This document shows, one piece after another, positions 10,807-20,596 of a DNA stretch of 64,000 nucleotides (positions within the stretch are counted from its first letter, which is position 1; every line of letters starts with the position of its first letter). The notes beneath the pieces were generated by a model. It worked only from the letters and a program-made list of their open reading frames with translations, did no database searches and was not told the DNA's origin. Location: positions 1,032,041-1,096,040 of the forward strand of contig NZ_BPIK01000001.1 in the NCBI RefSeq assembly GCF_026004075.1, written 5' to 3'. The position numbers and the translations under genes are program-made. Source of the stretch: Meiothermus sp. Lineage in GTDB: Bacteria > Deinococcota > Deinococci > Deinococcales > Thermaceae.

Positions 10807-12978
10807 ATGTTGTTTGGGCTTCGGGCCGCTGTGGTTGGCTTGCTGCTGCTGGCCTTCTGGGGGCCCAGCCTGCCATTGCAGCAGTTGCGAACAGTGGTGT
10901 TGCTTGATCAGAGCCCTTCGGCGCGGGATGCTGTCTGGAAGGTAGCACCCCAGGTTCAGCTACCCGGAGCTAAGTACGTGGCTTTTGCCAGCGGGGCTGT
11001 CCAGGTGGCCAGCCCGACGGCCCGAAGGTTGGATCTGGGCGAGGGCACCCGTCTGGGGGAAGCCCTGGAGAAAGCCCGGGAACTGCAAGCAGACCAGATT
11101 GTGCTGGTGTCGGATGGGCTGTTTCAGGATATGCCTGAGGTCATTGGAATACCCATCTACGGCCTTTACCAGCCGCCCAGTCCCAACCTTTCGGTTGCTT
11201 TGACCGGGCCAGCGCTTCCGACCAAGGGGGAGACCATCGAGGTGCGGGCCGTGCTGGAGTCTACCGCGGCGGTGCGGGCCCGACTTACCTTCAACGGGCC
11301 AGCCGGGCTTGTAGAGCGAGAAGTGCAGCTCGAGCCGGGGCGTAGCAGCCTGGGGTATCGCTTCCGGCTGGATGGGCCTGCTGTGGTGACGGCGCGGGTT
11401 GAAAGCGCCTTGGGAGTAGAGCAAGCCCGCCTCGAGCTCGGCCCCTCCGACATCACCCGGGTCTGGGTGCTGGGGGACGTGGCCCTGGCCCGCTACCTGC
11501 GGGCCCAGGGTTTTGCAGTGGAGGAGCCACGGGAAATTTCCCTACCCATCCGGGCCGAGGTGGTGGCCTTGGGGGTGGGAGCGCGGGATTTATCGGTGGC
11601 CGAGCTGGATGCCTTGCAAGGTTTTTTGAACCAGGGGGGAAGTCTGTTGTGGACGGCAACTCCCAGGGGTTTGTTTTTTGGGGGTTGGGAGCGCACCAAC
11701 CTGGCCGATAGCCTGCCGGTGGAGCCGATGGAAGAGCCGGGTGGGGTGGGGATTGTGCTGGTGCTGGATGTATCGGGCAGCATGCTCGAGGCTGACAAGC
11801 TGGGGCTGGCGGTGGTGGGCTCGCTCGAGCTCATCCGTTCGGCTCGTCCCCAGGACTACGTCGGGGTGGTGATCTTTTCCGATCGTCCGCGCTGGCTGTT
11901 CCGGCCCCGGCCCATGACCGAGCAGGGCCGCAAGGAGGCTGAAAGTCTGTTGCTTTCCACTACTGCCGGTGGGGGTACCCGTATCCGCCGGGCCTACCTC
12001 GAGGCCCTCGAGGCTTTAGAGCCGCTGCCAACCGACTCCAAGCAGATTATCGCCCTTACCGATGGGCTGGCTGCGGATGTAACCCCCGATCTGTTCGATG
12101 CCGCCCGCGAGGCTAGCCCAAAAATTAGAACCAGCACGGTGGCCCTGGGTGCCGACGCCGACCGCCAGTTTTTGCGTGAGCTGGCCCAGGCCGGTGGAGG
12201 CACCTTTTGGGATGTGCCCAGCCCGCAGGATCTGCCGCGCTTTTTCCTGGAAGAAGCCCAGCGGGCCTTCAAGCGAGAGGCTCTCGAGGGCAACTTCCCG
12301 GTCTCAGTACGGCCCCACCCCATCACCCGCGCCACCAACCCACCCCCCCTCTCGGTGCTTCTGCCTGCTAAAACCAAGCCCTGGGCTCAGACCTTGCTCA
12401 GTTCAGGAGAAAGTACGGTTCTGGCAGTAGGGGAGAGCGGGCGGGGGCGGGTCGCAGCCCTTTCTACCGACCTCTCGCGCTCCTGGCAGGGCTGGCCGGG
12501 TATATCCCCCCTGATGGCTGAGCTGGTGCGCTGGCTTTCGCAGACCCCGGCCCGGCCCAGGGTGCAGGCCGTACGCGAGCAGAACTTTATTCGGGTGCTT
12601 TTAGAAGGCCAGTTTGAACGACCCAGTGTGCGCGCAGCAGGGCGGGAACAGAGCTTTGCTCCTACAGGCCCTTTGCGCTTCGAGGCGCGCTTACCGCGAG
12701 AAGCTATGGGTGAAGCAGTGGTGTTTGAAAACGAACAACCCCGGCTGCGGCTGCAACTACCTGCCCTGCCCGAGTGGCGCAGTGAGGATGGACGCGAGAA
12801 TCTCCGGCAACTGGTAGAGGCCAGCGGGGGCCGCCTGCTTGCCAACACCGCCGAACTGAGCCGCCTGGTGGGGCGCAAAGCCCTGAACCTGCAAATCCCC
12901 CTGGCTGCCCTGGCCCTGCTGTTGTTTTTGCTGGAACGCTATCTGGAGCGGAGGCGTATTGCTGCCGTGGGGTTTTAG
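10807..12978 (+). CDS. membrane-anchored von Willebrand factor A domain protein
   Basis: A 723-residue protein starting at ATG 10807; earlier in-frame starts lie inside the promoter region. An N-terminal hydrophobic segment (AAVVGLLLLAFWGPSLPL) precedes a strand 'TVVLLDQSPSA' and a large ectodomain. The VWA domain begins near residue 315 with IVLVLDVSGSM, where D321-x-S-x-S is the MIDAS metal site; GGGTRIRRAY and IIALTDGLA (D near 419) complete it. The region before it looks like a class I glutamine-amidotransferase-like fold (QGFLNQGGSLLWTATPRG), common in this group of proteins. A final transmembrane helix lies near 695-713, followed by a basic tail (ERRRIAA). Family members are thought to work with MoxR ATPases in protein assembly; no MoxR gene is present here. 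Confidence 0.8.
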   Translation: MLFGLRAAVVGLLLLAFWGPSLPLQQLRTVVLLDQSPSARDAVWKVAPQVQLPGAKYVAFASGAVQVASPTARRLDLGEGTRLGEALEKARELQADQIVLVSDGLFQDMPEVIGIPIYGLYQPPSPNLSVALTGPALPTKGETIEVRAVLESTAAVRARLTFNGPAGLVEREVQLEPGRSSLGYRFRLDGPAVVTARVESALGVEQARLELGPSDITRVWVLGDVALARYLRAQGFAVEEPREISLPIRAEVVALGVGARDLSVAELDALQGFLNQGGSLLWTATPRGLFFGGWERTNLADSLPVEPMEEPGGVGIVLVLDVSGSMLEADKLGLAVVGSLELIRSARPQDYVGVVIFSDRPRWLFRPRPMTEQGRKEAESLLLSTTAGGGTRIRRAYLEALEALEPLPTDSKQIIALTDGLAADVTPDLFDAAREASPKIRTSTVALGADADRQFLRELAQAGGGTFWDVPSPQDLPRFFLEEAQRAFKREALEGNFPVSVRPHPITRATNPPPLSVLLPAKTKPWAQTLLSSGESTVLAVGESGRGRVAALSTDLSRSWQGWPGISPLMAELVRWLSQTPARPRVQAVREQNFIRVLLEGQFERPSVRAAGREQSFAPTGPLRFEARLPREAMGEAVVFENEQPRLRLQLPALPEWRSEDGRENLRQLVEASGGRLLANTAELSRLVGRKALNLQIPLAALALLLFLLERYLERRRIAAVGF

Positions 12979-13001
12979 GTTACGAATTGGTCAAATCTGG
13001 C

Positions 13002-13029
13002 TTGACTTCTGCGTGGTCAACGCTAGTGT
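13002..13029 (+). promoter_or_regulatory. possible promoter for the subtilisin-like gene
   Basis: TTGACT (13002-13007), 16 bases, TAGTGT (13024-13029). Transcription would start about at the ATG (13037), so the message could be leaderless; a short GTGAGGT also lies just before the ATG, but too close for a good ribosome-binding site. Confidence 0.3.
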
Positions 13030-13036
13030 GAGGTAG

Positions 13037-14989
13037 ATGCGGCTGTATATTCTTGTGTTTTTGCTGTTGCTGGTGGGCTGTTCTGATCAGGGGGTACTGG
13101 CCCCCGCCCACACCCTTCCTGAGGAAGTTGTCTTGGAGGGCCTCGAGGGTAGTCTGGCCCTGCGGGTGGGCTCCAGCGTGGCCTGGCGGGTTGAAAGCTA
13201 CAACACCTGGCTAAGCGCCACCCCTGCCACCGGCTTAGGCCCCAGGACGATACAGCTCAGGGCGGAATTCGCCGATGAGATACAAAACCAGCCCGAGTAC
13301 ACTGGAAGTCTTCGGCTTTCGGGGGATGTGCATGCAGAAATCTTGGTCCGGCTGCCTTTGGTGAGGGTTGTGGGGGGGGTGGTGGACTCGAGCCCAGCCG
13401 CTGCTTCGGTGAGTAGCTCGAGTCTGCCTTCCCAGCTGCAACGTACTTCAAGCACTCCGACCCCCAGTGCAACTGGTGATGAAATTCTGGTCAAATACCG
13501 CACCGACCTGCGCGCAGCCGCCCTCCCGGAGGGCAGCCGGGTTTTGTCCCACGACCGCATCAGCCGCCTGACCAAGCTTCAGTCGCCGAACCCCCAGGCT
13601 TTGCTGGAGCGCCTGCGCCTCGACCCCAGCGTGGAGTGGGCCGAAATTAACGGCACGGTAACGGCCCAGGGCGAGCCCACCGACCAGTTTTATCCCCAGC
13701 AGTGGTATCTGCGGGCCACCGGGGCGCGCTTTGCCTACCAGCAAACCTACACGACGCCCATCACGGTGGCGGTGGTGGATACCGGGGTGCGCTACGACCA
13801 CCCCGACCTGGCCGGGCGGCTCTGGCAGCCCGGCGAGGGGGCCTACGACTTTGTAGGCGATGCCCTCCCGCCAGAGGAGCCAAATAAACCCTATGACCCC
13901 TGTGGCCAACCGGCTCCGGATGGACCCGGCGACAACGACCCTACCGACCCTTGTGATTTGTCGGCCAAAGACAAAGGCAGTCACGGAACCCACGTGACGG
14001 GCATCATTGTTGCGAATGCCGGTACATTTGTGCCTGTCTGCCCAACCTGCACCGATTCGGGTATGGTTGGGCTGGCCTACAACGCTCCAATCAAGGTTTT
14101 GCCCCTGCGGGTGCTGGGCTCAGGCGGCAGCGGTACTTTCGAAGACGTCGCTCTGGCCGTGCGCTATGCAGCAGGAATTCCGGTGGTAAAAGGAGGTCAA
14201 ATTTTACAAAACCCCCTGCCGGTGCAAGTTATAAACTTATCGCTTGGTGCCCTGTTAGAACCCAAGGATTATCCTTACCTTATGTGCGAGGCGGTCGCGG
14301 ACGCGGTTGCGCGGGGTGTTCTGGTGGTAGCGGCAGCGGGCAACTATCAGGATCAAGCTATAAAACCTGGTTCAATGGTTTATCCAGCGGCATGCCCTGG
14401 GGCCATCTCGGTCGCGGCCACCGATATGTACAACCAGGTGGCGGACTACAGCCAGCAAAACAGTGAAGTAGACATTGCTGCGCCGGGGGGCAACATCGCC
14501 CAGTCGGGGGGTGGTGTGCTCTCCACCACCTGGAATTACCAAACCAACCTGCCCAACTACACCTTCTACATGGGCACCTCCCAGGCCACCCCCCAGGTGG
14601 CAGCAGCGCTGGCCATGGCGCTGTCCAGCGGTCGGGCCAGCACTGCCACAGAAGCCTGGAACCTGATCCGCTCGAGCGCCACCGACCTGGGCGCGCCGGG
14701 CCGGGACGATGCCTATGGCTACGGTTTGCTCAACCTGCCGGGGGCTTTTGGCTGGACGCTGCCCAGGGGCGGGTTTCTGGTAAGCCTGAGTGGCCCCATT
14801 GCCCGGCGGGTGCCGGTGGTTGACGGGCGCTTCGAGACCTTTTTGGTGCCGGGGCGCTACACCATGGTAGCCTGCCGCGACGACTCGGGTAACAGCCTGT
14901 GCGATAGCGGCGAGCCTAAAATGGAGCGCCAGGTACAGGTGAACGGCGGGAATACCCTCGATCTAGGGACGATACTGGTTGGGCCCTAA
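13037..14989 (+). CDS. subtilisin-like serine protease (S8), lipoprotein
   Basis: A 650-residue exported protease. The leader MRLYILVFLLLLVGC ends in a lipobox (LVGC), so it should be lipid-anchored at Cys15. Residues about 30-110 are a beta-rich region of unknown role; 145-210 look like a fervidolysin-type propeptide (EILVKYRTDL...VEWAEINGTV). The catalytic triad is visible: D248 in VAVVDTGV, H316 in SHGTHVTG and S515 in YMGTSQATPQVAAALA. A Cys-rich insert between Asp and His (YDPCGQPAPDGPGD...DPCDLS) and a VCPTC loop suggest disulfides. The last 75 residues (GGFLVSLSGPIARRVPVVDGRFETFLVPGRYTM) form a small carboxypeptidase-like beta domain. It is followed tail to tail by ftsK. Confidence 0.93.
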   Translation: MRLYILVFLLLLVGCSDQGVLAPAHTLPEEVVLEGLEGSLALRVGSSVAWRVESYNTWLSATPATGLGPRTIQLRAEFADEIQNQPEYTGSLRLSGDVHAEILVRLPLVRVVGGVVDSSPAAASVSSSSLPSQLQRTSSTPTPSATGDEILVKYRTDLRAAALPEGSRVLSHDRISRLTKLQSPNPQALLERLRLDPSVEWAEINGTVTAQGEPTDQFYPQQWYLRATGARFAYQQTYTTPITVAVVDTGVRYDHPDLAGRLWQPGEGAYDFVGDALPPEEPNKPYDPCGQPAPDGPGDNDPTDPCDLSAKDKGSHGTHVTGIIVANAGTFVPVCPTCTDSGMVGLAYNAPIKVLPLRVLGSGGSGTFEDVALAVRYAAGIPVVKGGQILQNPLPVQVINLSLGALLEPKDYPYLMCEAVADAVARGVLVVAAAGNYQDQAIKPGSMVYPAACPGAISVAATDMYNQVADYSQQNSEVDIAAPGGNIAQSGGGVLSTTWNYQTNLPNYTFYMGTSQATPQVAAALAMALSSGRASTATEAWNLIRSSATDLGAPGRDDAYGYGLLNLPGAFGWTLPRGGFLVSLSGPIARRVPVVDGRFETFLVPGRYTMVACRDDSGNSLCDSGEPKMERQVQVNGGNTLDLGTILVGP

Positions 14990-15006
14990 ACTCAAGCTGG
15001 TTTTGG

Positions 15007-17775
15007 CTATTCGCCGCCAAAATACTCCGGTAGCTGGTCGCGGGTAATCAGCACATCCCGTGGCTTGCTGCCCTGGTGCGGCCCCACGATGCCCATGGCC
15101 TCGAGCGCGTCCACTAGCTTGCCGGCCCTAGCGTGCCCCACCGAGAGGCGGCGCTGGAGCCGGCTGACCGAGGCGTAGCCCTCCTCGATCACAATCTCAG
15201 CGGCTTTTTTGAGCAGGGGGTCGCCAAAATCAATCTCGCCTGCATCGGCGCTGCCACCCCCGCCCAGGTTCAGGGGGCCCTCGAAGTCGGGGCCGTACTG
15301 GGTTACGAAGGCGTCTTCAAAGCTCTGTTCGCGCAGGAACCCGGCAATGCGGTGTACCTCGGTTTCCGAGAGGAAAGGGCCCTGCAGACGCACCGGCTTG
15401 GGCAGGCCCGGCTGATGGAAGAGCATATCGCCCTGGCCCACCAGCCGCTCGGCCCCGTAGGTGTCCAGGATGGTGCGGGAGTCGAAGCCCGAGGAGACCG
15501 CAAAGGCCATGCGGGCCGGGATATTGACCTTGATGAGCGAGGTCAGGATGTCCACCGAGGGGCGCTGGGTAGCCAGAATCAGGTGCATGCCGGTAGCGCG
15601 GGCCATCTGGGCCAGGCGCAAAATGGCCTGCTCGACCTCTTTGGGGGCGGTAATCATCAGGTCGGCCAGCTCGTCAATCACAATCACCAGGTAGGGCAAT
15701 GTGGCCTCGCCGGCGGCCCGCATTTTGTGGTTGAACTGCTCGAGGTTGCGCGCCCCCACCTGGCTCATCATCTTGTAGCGCCGCTCCATGTGAGCTACAG
15801 CACCCAGCAAGACCCCGGCGGCGTCGGCGGGGTTAGTCACCACCGGCCGCACCAGATGGGGGATGCCCTCGTAGGGGGTGAGCTCCACCATCTTGGGGTC
15901 AATCATAAGAAAGCGCAGCTCGGTGGGAAGGTACTTGAAGAGCAGACTGGTGATGAGGGTGTTCACTGCCACCGACTTGCCCGAGCCGGTCGAACCGGCA
16001 ATCAGCAGGTGGGGCATTTTAGCCAGGTCCTTGACCCAGACCTCGCCGTCAATGCTTTTACCCAGCACCAGGGGCAGGGTGTCTTTGCTGCGGGTGAAGG
16101 CGCTGGACTGGATGGCCTCGCTGTAGCGCACCAGTTCGCGCTCGGTGTTGGGCACCTCGAGGCCAATCACGCTCTTGCCGGGTATGGGGGCTTCGATGCG
16201 CACCGAGCCGGCGGCCAGGGCCAGGGCCAGGTCGTTGTGCAGGTTCTGTACCCGGCTGATTTTTTCGCCGGGGGCGGGCTCGAGCTCGTACCGCGTCACC
16301 GTGGGGCCGCGCGACCAGCTCACCACCCGGGCTTCTACCCCGTGGTGCTTGAGGGTGTTGTTGATGAGCTCAACCTGCCGCTGGGTGATGAGCTCCAGGG
16401 CCTTGGGGTCGTAACGGGGGGGCTCGGGCGGGTCGAGCAGGTCGAAACCGGGCAGTTCCAGGGCAGTGGATGTTCGGGGCGTAGAAGGAGGCGTGGGAGC
16501 GGTTTTGACCGAGCTGGGCTTGGGGTTTTCCTGGGCAGGCTTGCTGGTGGCTGCCACCTTATCCGGTTCGGGGAAGACCAGGTCGAAGTCGAAGGGGGGC
16601 TCGGCGGGGGGCTTGGCGGTTGCTACCGCAAAAGCCGGTGGCTCGGCCTGCAGGCCTTTTTCCAGCAAGGCCCGCAGCCCGGCGCGGTGGGCTTCTAAGG
16701 GCGCAGACTCCACCCACTCGGCCCAGCGCAGCCAGCCGTCTACCCGCTGCTCGAGGTCCTGGGTCAGGGCTTCGCTTTCCTGCCAGGCGGCCAGGCGATG
16801 CTGGTGCTCTTCCAGGGCAGTTAGCAGGGCCTGGGTGGTGCTGGGCTTGTCTAACGACCGCGCGGCGGCCTCACCCTGGCGGGTCAGGGTCTGGGCCTTG
16901 GTGAGTAGTGCGCCAATTTCCAGCACCAGCGCGGCGCGGCGTTCCTCGAGCGTCTGGGCCAGGCCCTCGCCTTTGAGCGGTGCGGCCAGCGCGGCGGCCA
17001 GGCGCTCGAGACGTACGGCCAGGGGCCGCGCCTCGGTGGCCAGCTTGCCCGCCAGCTCTTTGGCGCGCTCGGCTTTGAAGCTGTCCAGCAGTTTGGACAG
17101 GCCCTCGAGGGCTTCCCTGTCCTGGGGGTTGCGCCGGATGGCCTCGAGGTCTTGTACCAGGGTGTTGAGCGCCTTGTGCTCGGGGTAGCGCGCCGAAAGG
17201 GCCCGCGCCTCACCCAGCAGGCGGCTGGCAGACTGGGAGAGGCGGTAGGCCTGATACAGCCGTTTAGCAGCCAGTACCACCCGGCGCAAACCCTTACCCA
17301 GCAGGAAGCCCGGCCTTTGGCGCAGGGCCAGATCGGCTACAAAACTGAGGGCCAGCAGGGGAATGAGCAGGCCAAAATTGCCCAGACCGCCCACCAGCAG
17401 TGTGTGCAGATTACTACCCAGCAGCCCACCGTAAGGCCTGGCGAGGTGGGCCACCAGCGGTAAGGTGAGCAGGCCCCCCCCGAAGAGCAGGGCCGTACCA
17501 CGCGCCAAAGGGCCCAGGGGCCGATCCAGCAGCAGCCACACGCCCAGCAGGGCAACCGTCGGTGGAACCAGCCAGGCCAGGTATCCCAGGTTGCCCCAGA
17601 ACAGGGCCTGAATACCGCTGCCCAGTTGTCCGGCCAGGTTGGAGCCAAAATAAATGGCGGCGGCCAGGAGGGCGGCGATGCCCAGTATCAGCAGAGCAAA
17701 GGCCTCGAGGTCGCGCTTGCGTTCGGTAGGATTGGCCTTGCTGGCTTTGTCAGCTTTGGATTTGCCCTTCGCCAT
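15007..17775 (-). CDS. ftsK: DNA translocase FtsK/SpoIIIE
   Basis: Pumps chromosomal DNA through the division septum. The 922 residues contain four hydrophobic segments between about 28 and 165 ([68 protein letters not shown]), then a long Ala/Glu/Arg-rich, probably coiled-coil region (190-375), a Pro-rich linker, and the motor. The motor has Walker A GSTGSGKS at 594-601, Walker [12 protein letters not shown] and [21 protein letters not shown]. The gamma winged helix ([22 protein letters not shown]) reads KOPS-like polarity sites in relatives. The coiled-coil region is longer than in E. coli-type linkers. Its tail is convergent with the S8 protease gene. Confidence 0.95.
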   Translation of the reverse strand: MAKGKSKADKASKANPTERKRDLEAFALLILGIAALLAAAIYFGSNLAGQLGSGIQALFWGNLGYLAWLVPPTVALLGVWLLLDRPLGPLARGTALLFGGGLLTLPLVAHLARPYGGLLGSNLHTLLVGGLGNFGLLIPLLALSFVADLALRQRPGFLLGKGLRRVVLAAKRLYQAYRLSQSASRLLGEARALSARYPEHKALNTLVQDLEAIRRNPQDREALEGLSKLLDSFKAERAKELAGKLATEARPLAVRLERLAAALAAPLKGEGLAQTLEERRAALVLEIGALLTKAQTLTRQGEAAARSLDKPSTTQALLTALEEHQHRLAAWQESEALTQDLEQRVDGWLRWAEWVESAPLEAHRAGLRALLEKGLQAEPPAFAVATAKPPAEPPFDFDLVFPEPDKVAATSKPAQENPKPSSVKTAPTPPSTPRTSTALELPGFDLLDPPEPPRYDPKALELITQRQVELINNTLKHHGVEARVVSWSRGPTVTRYELEPAPGEKISRVQNLHNDLALALAAGSVRIEAPIPGKSVIGLEVPNTERELVRYSEAIQSSAFTRSKDTLPLVLGKSIDGEVWVKDLAKMPHLLIAGSTGSGKSVAVNTLITSLLFKYLPTELRFLMIDPKMVELTPYEGIPHLVRPVVTNPADAAGVLLGAVAHMERRYKMMSQVGARNLEQFNHKMRAAGEATLPYLVIVIDELADLMITAPKEVEQAILRLAQMARATGMHLILATQRPSVDILTSLIKVNIPARMAFAVSSGFDSRTILDTYGAERLVGQGDMLFHQPGLPKPVRLQGPFLSETEVHRIAGFLREQSFEDAFVTQYGPDFEGPLNLGGGGSADAGEIDFGDPLLKKAAEIVIEEGYASVSRLQRRLSVGHARAGKLVDALEAMGIVGPHQGSKPRDVLITRDQLPEYFGGE

Positions 17776-17858
17776 CGCTTACGATTGTAACATACCAAAT
17801 AAACCCCTAAGGGTTGTGTTGTAGACGCCAAATCTTGCTGGGCTGGTATAAAGGCACG

Positions 17859-17889
17859 GGCCACAGGCTGCTGAAAAATACCTGTGACC
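17859..17889 (-). terminator. hairpin after the OmpH-like pair
   Basis: GGCCACAGG (17859-17867) can pair with CCTGTGACC (17881-17889), nine pairs with one G-U on the RNA. It lies 14 bases past the stop of the second OmpH-like gene. The U-run is poor, so termination is only likely, not sure. Confidence 0.45.
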
Positions 17890-17902
17890 CGCGATGGTTG
17901 GC

Positions 17903-18391
17903 TTATTTGGGAAGGGCTTTGATTACCGCGTCGGTGATCTCGAGTTCGTCGGCAGCATAAACCACCAGACCACTGCTGGCTGCTACTTTCTTATCGAAGA
18001 TCATTGCAAAGCCTTGTTGCTGGGCTACCTTGGCGATTACCTGATCGATTTCCTCGGTGATGGGCTTGAGGGCTGCGTTGACGCGGTCGCTCCACTTCTT
18101 GCCGGCTTCTTGCAGGCTCTGGGCCAGCACCCGGTAGTCCTGCTGCTCTTTGGCGGTGGCGTTGCCCGCCCGCAGTTTGGCCTCGAGCGGCTGAAGCTGG
18201 TCACGGATGGGCTTCAGCTCGCGCTCGGCCTGGTTTCGGATGTCCTGCACCTTCTTGAAATCTTTGTGGGCCTGCACGATCTTTTCGGCGTCCACATAGC
18301 CGATGCGGTTGGGTGTTGGGCGGTTTTGGGCGATGAGGGAGCCCCCCAGCAAAAAGCTCAAAAGGGCTACGGCAAACAACCAGTTCTTCAT
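17903..18391 (-). CDS. OmpH/Skp-family periplasmic chaperone-like protein (copy 2)
   Basis: A 162-residue exported protein: signal peptide MKNWLFAVALLSFLLGGSLIAQ, then the OmpH pattern RIGYVDAEKIVQAHKDFKKVQDIRNQAERELKPIRDQLQPLEAKL, a long helical, probably coiled-coil tentacle (about 45-110), and a closing strand region (FAMIFDKKVAASSGLVVYAADELEITDAVIKALPK). Skp-like trimers hold unfolded outer-membrane proteins in the periplasm. GGAGAGA stands before the ATG. It is the downstream member of a tandem pair: the upstream protein shares the same leader style and the near-identical 'VAASSGLVVYAA.EL..T.A' ending, so the two arose by duplication. Confidence 0.88.
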   Translation of the reverse strand: MKNWLFAVALLSFLLGGSLIAQNRPTPNRIGYVDAEKIVQAHKDFKKVQDIRNQAERELKPIRDQLQPLEAKLRAGNATAKEQQDYRVLAQSLQEAGKKWSDRVNAALKPITEEIDQVIAKVAQQQGFAMIFDKKVAASSGLVVYAADELEITDAVIKALPK

Positions 18392-18403
18392 AGTATCTCT
18401 CCG

Positions 18404-18904
18404 TTACTTGGAAATAGCCTGTTTTATGGCCTGGGTCAGGTCGAGTTCCTGGGCCGCGTACACAACCAGGCCACTGCTGGCGGCCACCTCCTGATCCAGC
18501 ACAATAGCAAAACCCTGCTCCTTGGCAACCCTACCGATAACCATATCAATATCCTCGGTGATGGGCCGGAGGACGCTGCCTTGCTGCTCGCTCCACTTCT
18601 GACCGGCAGTTTCCAGCCTCTGCGCTGCGGTACGGTAGGCCTGCTGCTCCTGAGCAGTTGCGTTACCTTGACGCAGCTTGGCTTCCAGCGACTGCACCTG
18701 TTCCCGCAAGGGCTTGAGTTCTGCTTCGGCTTTGGCTTGAACCTCTTTTACTCTGGCAAACTGTGGGTGGGCCTCTACCACAGCCCGGGCGTTGAGATAA
18801 CCGACCTTGTCGGCTGTGAGCGGGGTTTGCGCTACCAGCAGGCTGCTCAAAAGCAGAGCGGCTAGCGTGGGCACAAACAACGTGAGTCGCTTCATACGCG
18901 CCAT
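18404..18904 (-). CDS. OmpH/Skp-family periplasmic chaperone-like protein (copy 1)
   Basis: About 166 residues. The frame extends further upstream, but a signal peptide (MKRLTLFVPTLAALLLSSLLVAQ) starts at 18904 (MARMKR) or 18895 (MKR), and both are close to the real start; upstream residues have no meaning. The mature part repeats the OmpH layout: KVGYLNARAVVEAHPQFARVKEVQAKAEAELKPLREQVQSLEAKLRQG, helical arms, then FAIVLDQEVAASSGLVVYAAQELDLTQAIKQAISK. It is divergent from the small envelope protein at 19020 and is separated from copy 2 by 12 bases, so the pair is one transcript. Such tandem OmpH genes suit an organism that must export large S-layer and outer-membrane proteins. Confidence 0.87.
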   Translation of the reverse strand: MARMKRLTLFVPTLAALLLSSLLVAQTPLTADKVGYLNARAVVEAHPQFARVKEVQAKAEAELKPLREQVQSLEAKLRQGNATAQEQQAYRTAAQRLETAGQKWSEQQGSVLRPITEDIDMVIGRVAKEQGFAIVLDQEVAASSGLVVYAAQELDLTQAIKQAISK

Positions 18905-19019
18905 ACTGTAAGGGGGTGCCCTTAGCGTAGCGTGAGAGCGAGGCCACTGGTCATTTAGGCCGGACTTGGCTATGGTATTGCCTGCGAGGTCGCTGACCTC
19001 AAAACAGGAGGTGCATGCC

Positions 19020-19457
19020 ATGAAACGATTACCCTTGCTGCTTGCCATGGTTTTGCTGGCTTTTGCTTCCACGGGACTGGCCCAGCGCTCTTTCCAGCTG
19101 CGCATCTCGGTGCCTTCGCCCACGCTGGGGTTTGGCCTCGAGGCCAACCTACAGCGCGACCTGGTGGCTTTGGTTTACGGCGATGTGATTTTCCAGGGGC
19201 CGGGCTTCCTGATTGGGGGCGAGGTGCTCTTCAAGCCCGACCTGGGCCGGTTCGACCGTGACCTGCGGGGCATCAAGCCCTATTTTGGTGGTGGTCTGGG
19301 CCTGCGGCTGCCCAATGCCAACTTTGCCCTCACCCTGGATGCCGGGCTCGAGTTCGCCCTCGACGGCGACACGGGGCTGTTTATTGGCGGCCAGAGCGTC
19401 TTCCCCTTCAACAGCTCGCCCTACGGCCGGGTGTTGTTTGGGGCCACCTTCCGCTAG
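19020..19457 (+). CDS. small outer-membrane-like protein, unknown function
   Basis: 145 residues from ATG 19020, chosen because ACAGGAGGTGC precedes it and a signal peptide follows at once (MKRLPLLLAMVLLAFASTGLAQ). The mature protein alternates polar and hydrophobic residues with many Gly: FGLEANLQRDLVALVYGDVIFQG, FLIGGEVLFKP, IKPYFGGGLGLRLPNANFALTLDAGLEF, and ends in an aromatic residue plus Arg (VLFGATFR), similar to the C-terminal sorting strand of beta-barrel proteins. It may be a paralogue of the 152-residue protein at 2108. It is divergent from the OmpH pair, which would fit a client of that chaperone. Confidence 0.78.
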   Translation: MKRLPLLLAMVLLAFASTGLAQRSFQLRISVPSPTLGFGLEANLQRDLVALVYGDVIFQGPGFLIGGEVLFKPDLGRFDRDLRGIKPYFGGGLGLRLPNANFALTLDAGLEFALDGDTGLFIGGQSVFPFNSSPYGRVLFGATFR

Positions 19458-19480
19458 TCCCTAGCTTCACCCCAAGCCCA

Positions 19481-19506
19481 TGCGCCCCTTGCGGGGCGCA
19501 TTCTTT
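19481..19506 (+). terminator. rho-independent terminator
   Basis: TGCGCCCC, loop TTGC, GGGGCGCA, then TTCTTT. It closes the small envelope gene on the plus strand and abuts the stop of pheA on the other strand. Confidence 0.75.
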
Positions 19507-20347
19507 ATGGCTCCCTGAGCAGACCCCAGCTTGTAACGGCGGGGTAGGAGCCCAGCACTTTGACAAATGAGGCCCGGCGCAAGAGGGTGAGCAAAGCCTG
19601 GGAGGGGCCGGGGTCTTCGGCGTGGCCTTCGAAGTCGGCGTAGAAGATGGGGGAGAAGGGGCGGTCGGGGTCGCGGCGGGGGCGGGACTCGAGCTTGGTC
19701 AGATTAATCCCCTGGTCGGCAAAGGCCTGCAAAGCGGCCAAAAGCTCGCCGGGGCGGTGGCGGGTGGTGAAGACCACCGAGGTTTTGTAGGGCCCTTCGC
19801 GGCGGGGGAAGTCTTCGCGCGAGAGCACAAAAAAGCGCGTGTAGTTGCCGATGAAGTCCTGAATGCCCTCTGCGATAATCTCCAGTCCGTAGCGCTCGGC
19901 GGCGCGCCGGCTGGCGATGGCGGCCAGACCGGGCTGGGGGTGTTCGGCCAGCTCGCGGGCGGCCCCGGCGGTATCGTAGACCGGTTCGGCCTCGAGCTTG
20001 TACCGGGCGATGAAGCCGTCGCACTGGGCCAGGCCCTGGGGGTGACTTTTAACCTTGCGGATATCTTCCAGGCGGGTTCCGGGCGGGGCCAGCAGGCAGT
20101 GGTCTACCTTCAGCACCAGCTCGCCGACCACATGCAGGTCGGTCTCGAGGAGCAGGTCGTAGGTCTGGTTGATGATGCCGGCGGTGGTGTTCTCGACCGG
20201 CACCACCCCCAGGTCTACCTCGTGGTTCGAAACCGCCGAGAATACCTGGTGAAAGGTGGGCAGGCCGATGGTCTCGGCCTCGGGGAAGGCTTTGAGTGAG
20301 GCTTCTTCGCTATAGGCACCCTCGGTTCCCTGGAAAGCGATACGCAT
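19505..20347 (-). CDS. pheA: prephenate dehydratase
   Basis: Converts prephenate to phenylpyruvate in phenylalanine synthesis. 280 residues, the usual length for the stand-alone bacterial enzyme without chorismate mutase. It starts IAFQGTEGAYSEEASLKAF, contains VPVENTTAGIINQTYDLL, SHPQGLAQC and AAIASRRAAERYGLEII, and has the active-site triplet in NYTRFFVL (T-R-F near 168-170). The C-terminal ACT regulatory domain (about 190-280) carries LTKLESRPRRDP, the ESRP motif that binds phenylalanine for feedback inhibition. No tyrosine or other aromatic genes adjoin it. Confidence 0.95.
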   Translation of the reverse strand: MRIAFQGTEGAYSEEASLKAFPEAETIGLPTFHQVFSAVSNHEVDLGVVPVENTTAGIINQTYDLLLETDLHVVGELVLKVDHCLLAPPGTRLEDIRKVKSHPQGLAQCDGFIARYKLEAEPVYDTAGAARELAEHPQPGLAAIASRRAAERYGLEIIAEGIQDFIGNYTRFFVLSREDFPRREGPYKTSVVFTTRHRPGELLAALQAFADQGINLTKLESRPRRDPDRPFSPIFYADFEGHAEDPGPSQALLTLLRRASFVKVLGSYPAVTSWGLLREP

Positions 20348-20450
20348 AACTCAGCCCAGTATATGTATTTTGTGGTTTCGCTGTACAACGGCTCCTGGCG
20401 ATACCCTGCACAGAGTAACCTGTGGCAACCACCGTTTTTATCCGGTGCAA

Positions 20451-20479
20451 GGGTTGGCTGAGCCTGTTGAAGCCGATTC
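20451..20479. repeat. REP-like hairpin, copy A
   Basis: GGGTTGGCTGAGCCTGTTGA followed by AGCCGATTC: GGCT and AGCC arms close a small hairpin. It matches units at 27249-27275 and 34185-34215, so it belongs to a dispersed family. It is the only recognisable item in the 249-base gap between pheA and the FemX-like gene. Confidence 0.5.
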
Positions 20480-20596
20480 TCGGGTAATTTTGGCAACGAC
20501 TGGAGGCCAATGACCCGTACTGGAAGACGTTGTGCAGAGACACGCCTCTTAACGAGGTTGAAGCGTATCTGCGTAAAGACAGTACAATGGTGATTC

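Noticed and set aside
15133-16698. 521-codon open frame opposite ftsK
   Set aside because: Codon-bias shadow of ftsK; no domain and no ribosome-binding site.
20348-20596. tRNA or small RNA gene between pheA and the FemX-like gene
   Set aside because: No cloverleaf could be folded; only the REP-like hairpin is present. The other gaps above 200 bases gave no tRNA either.
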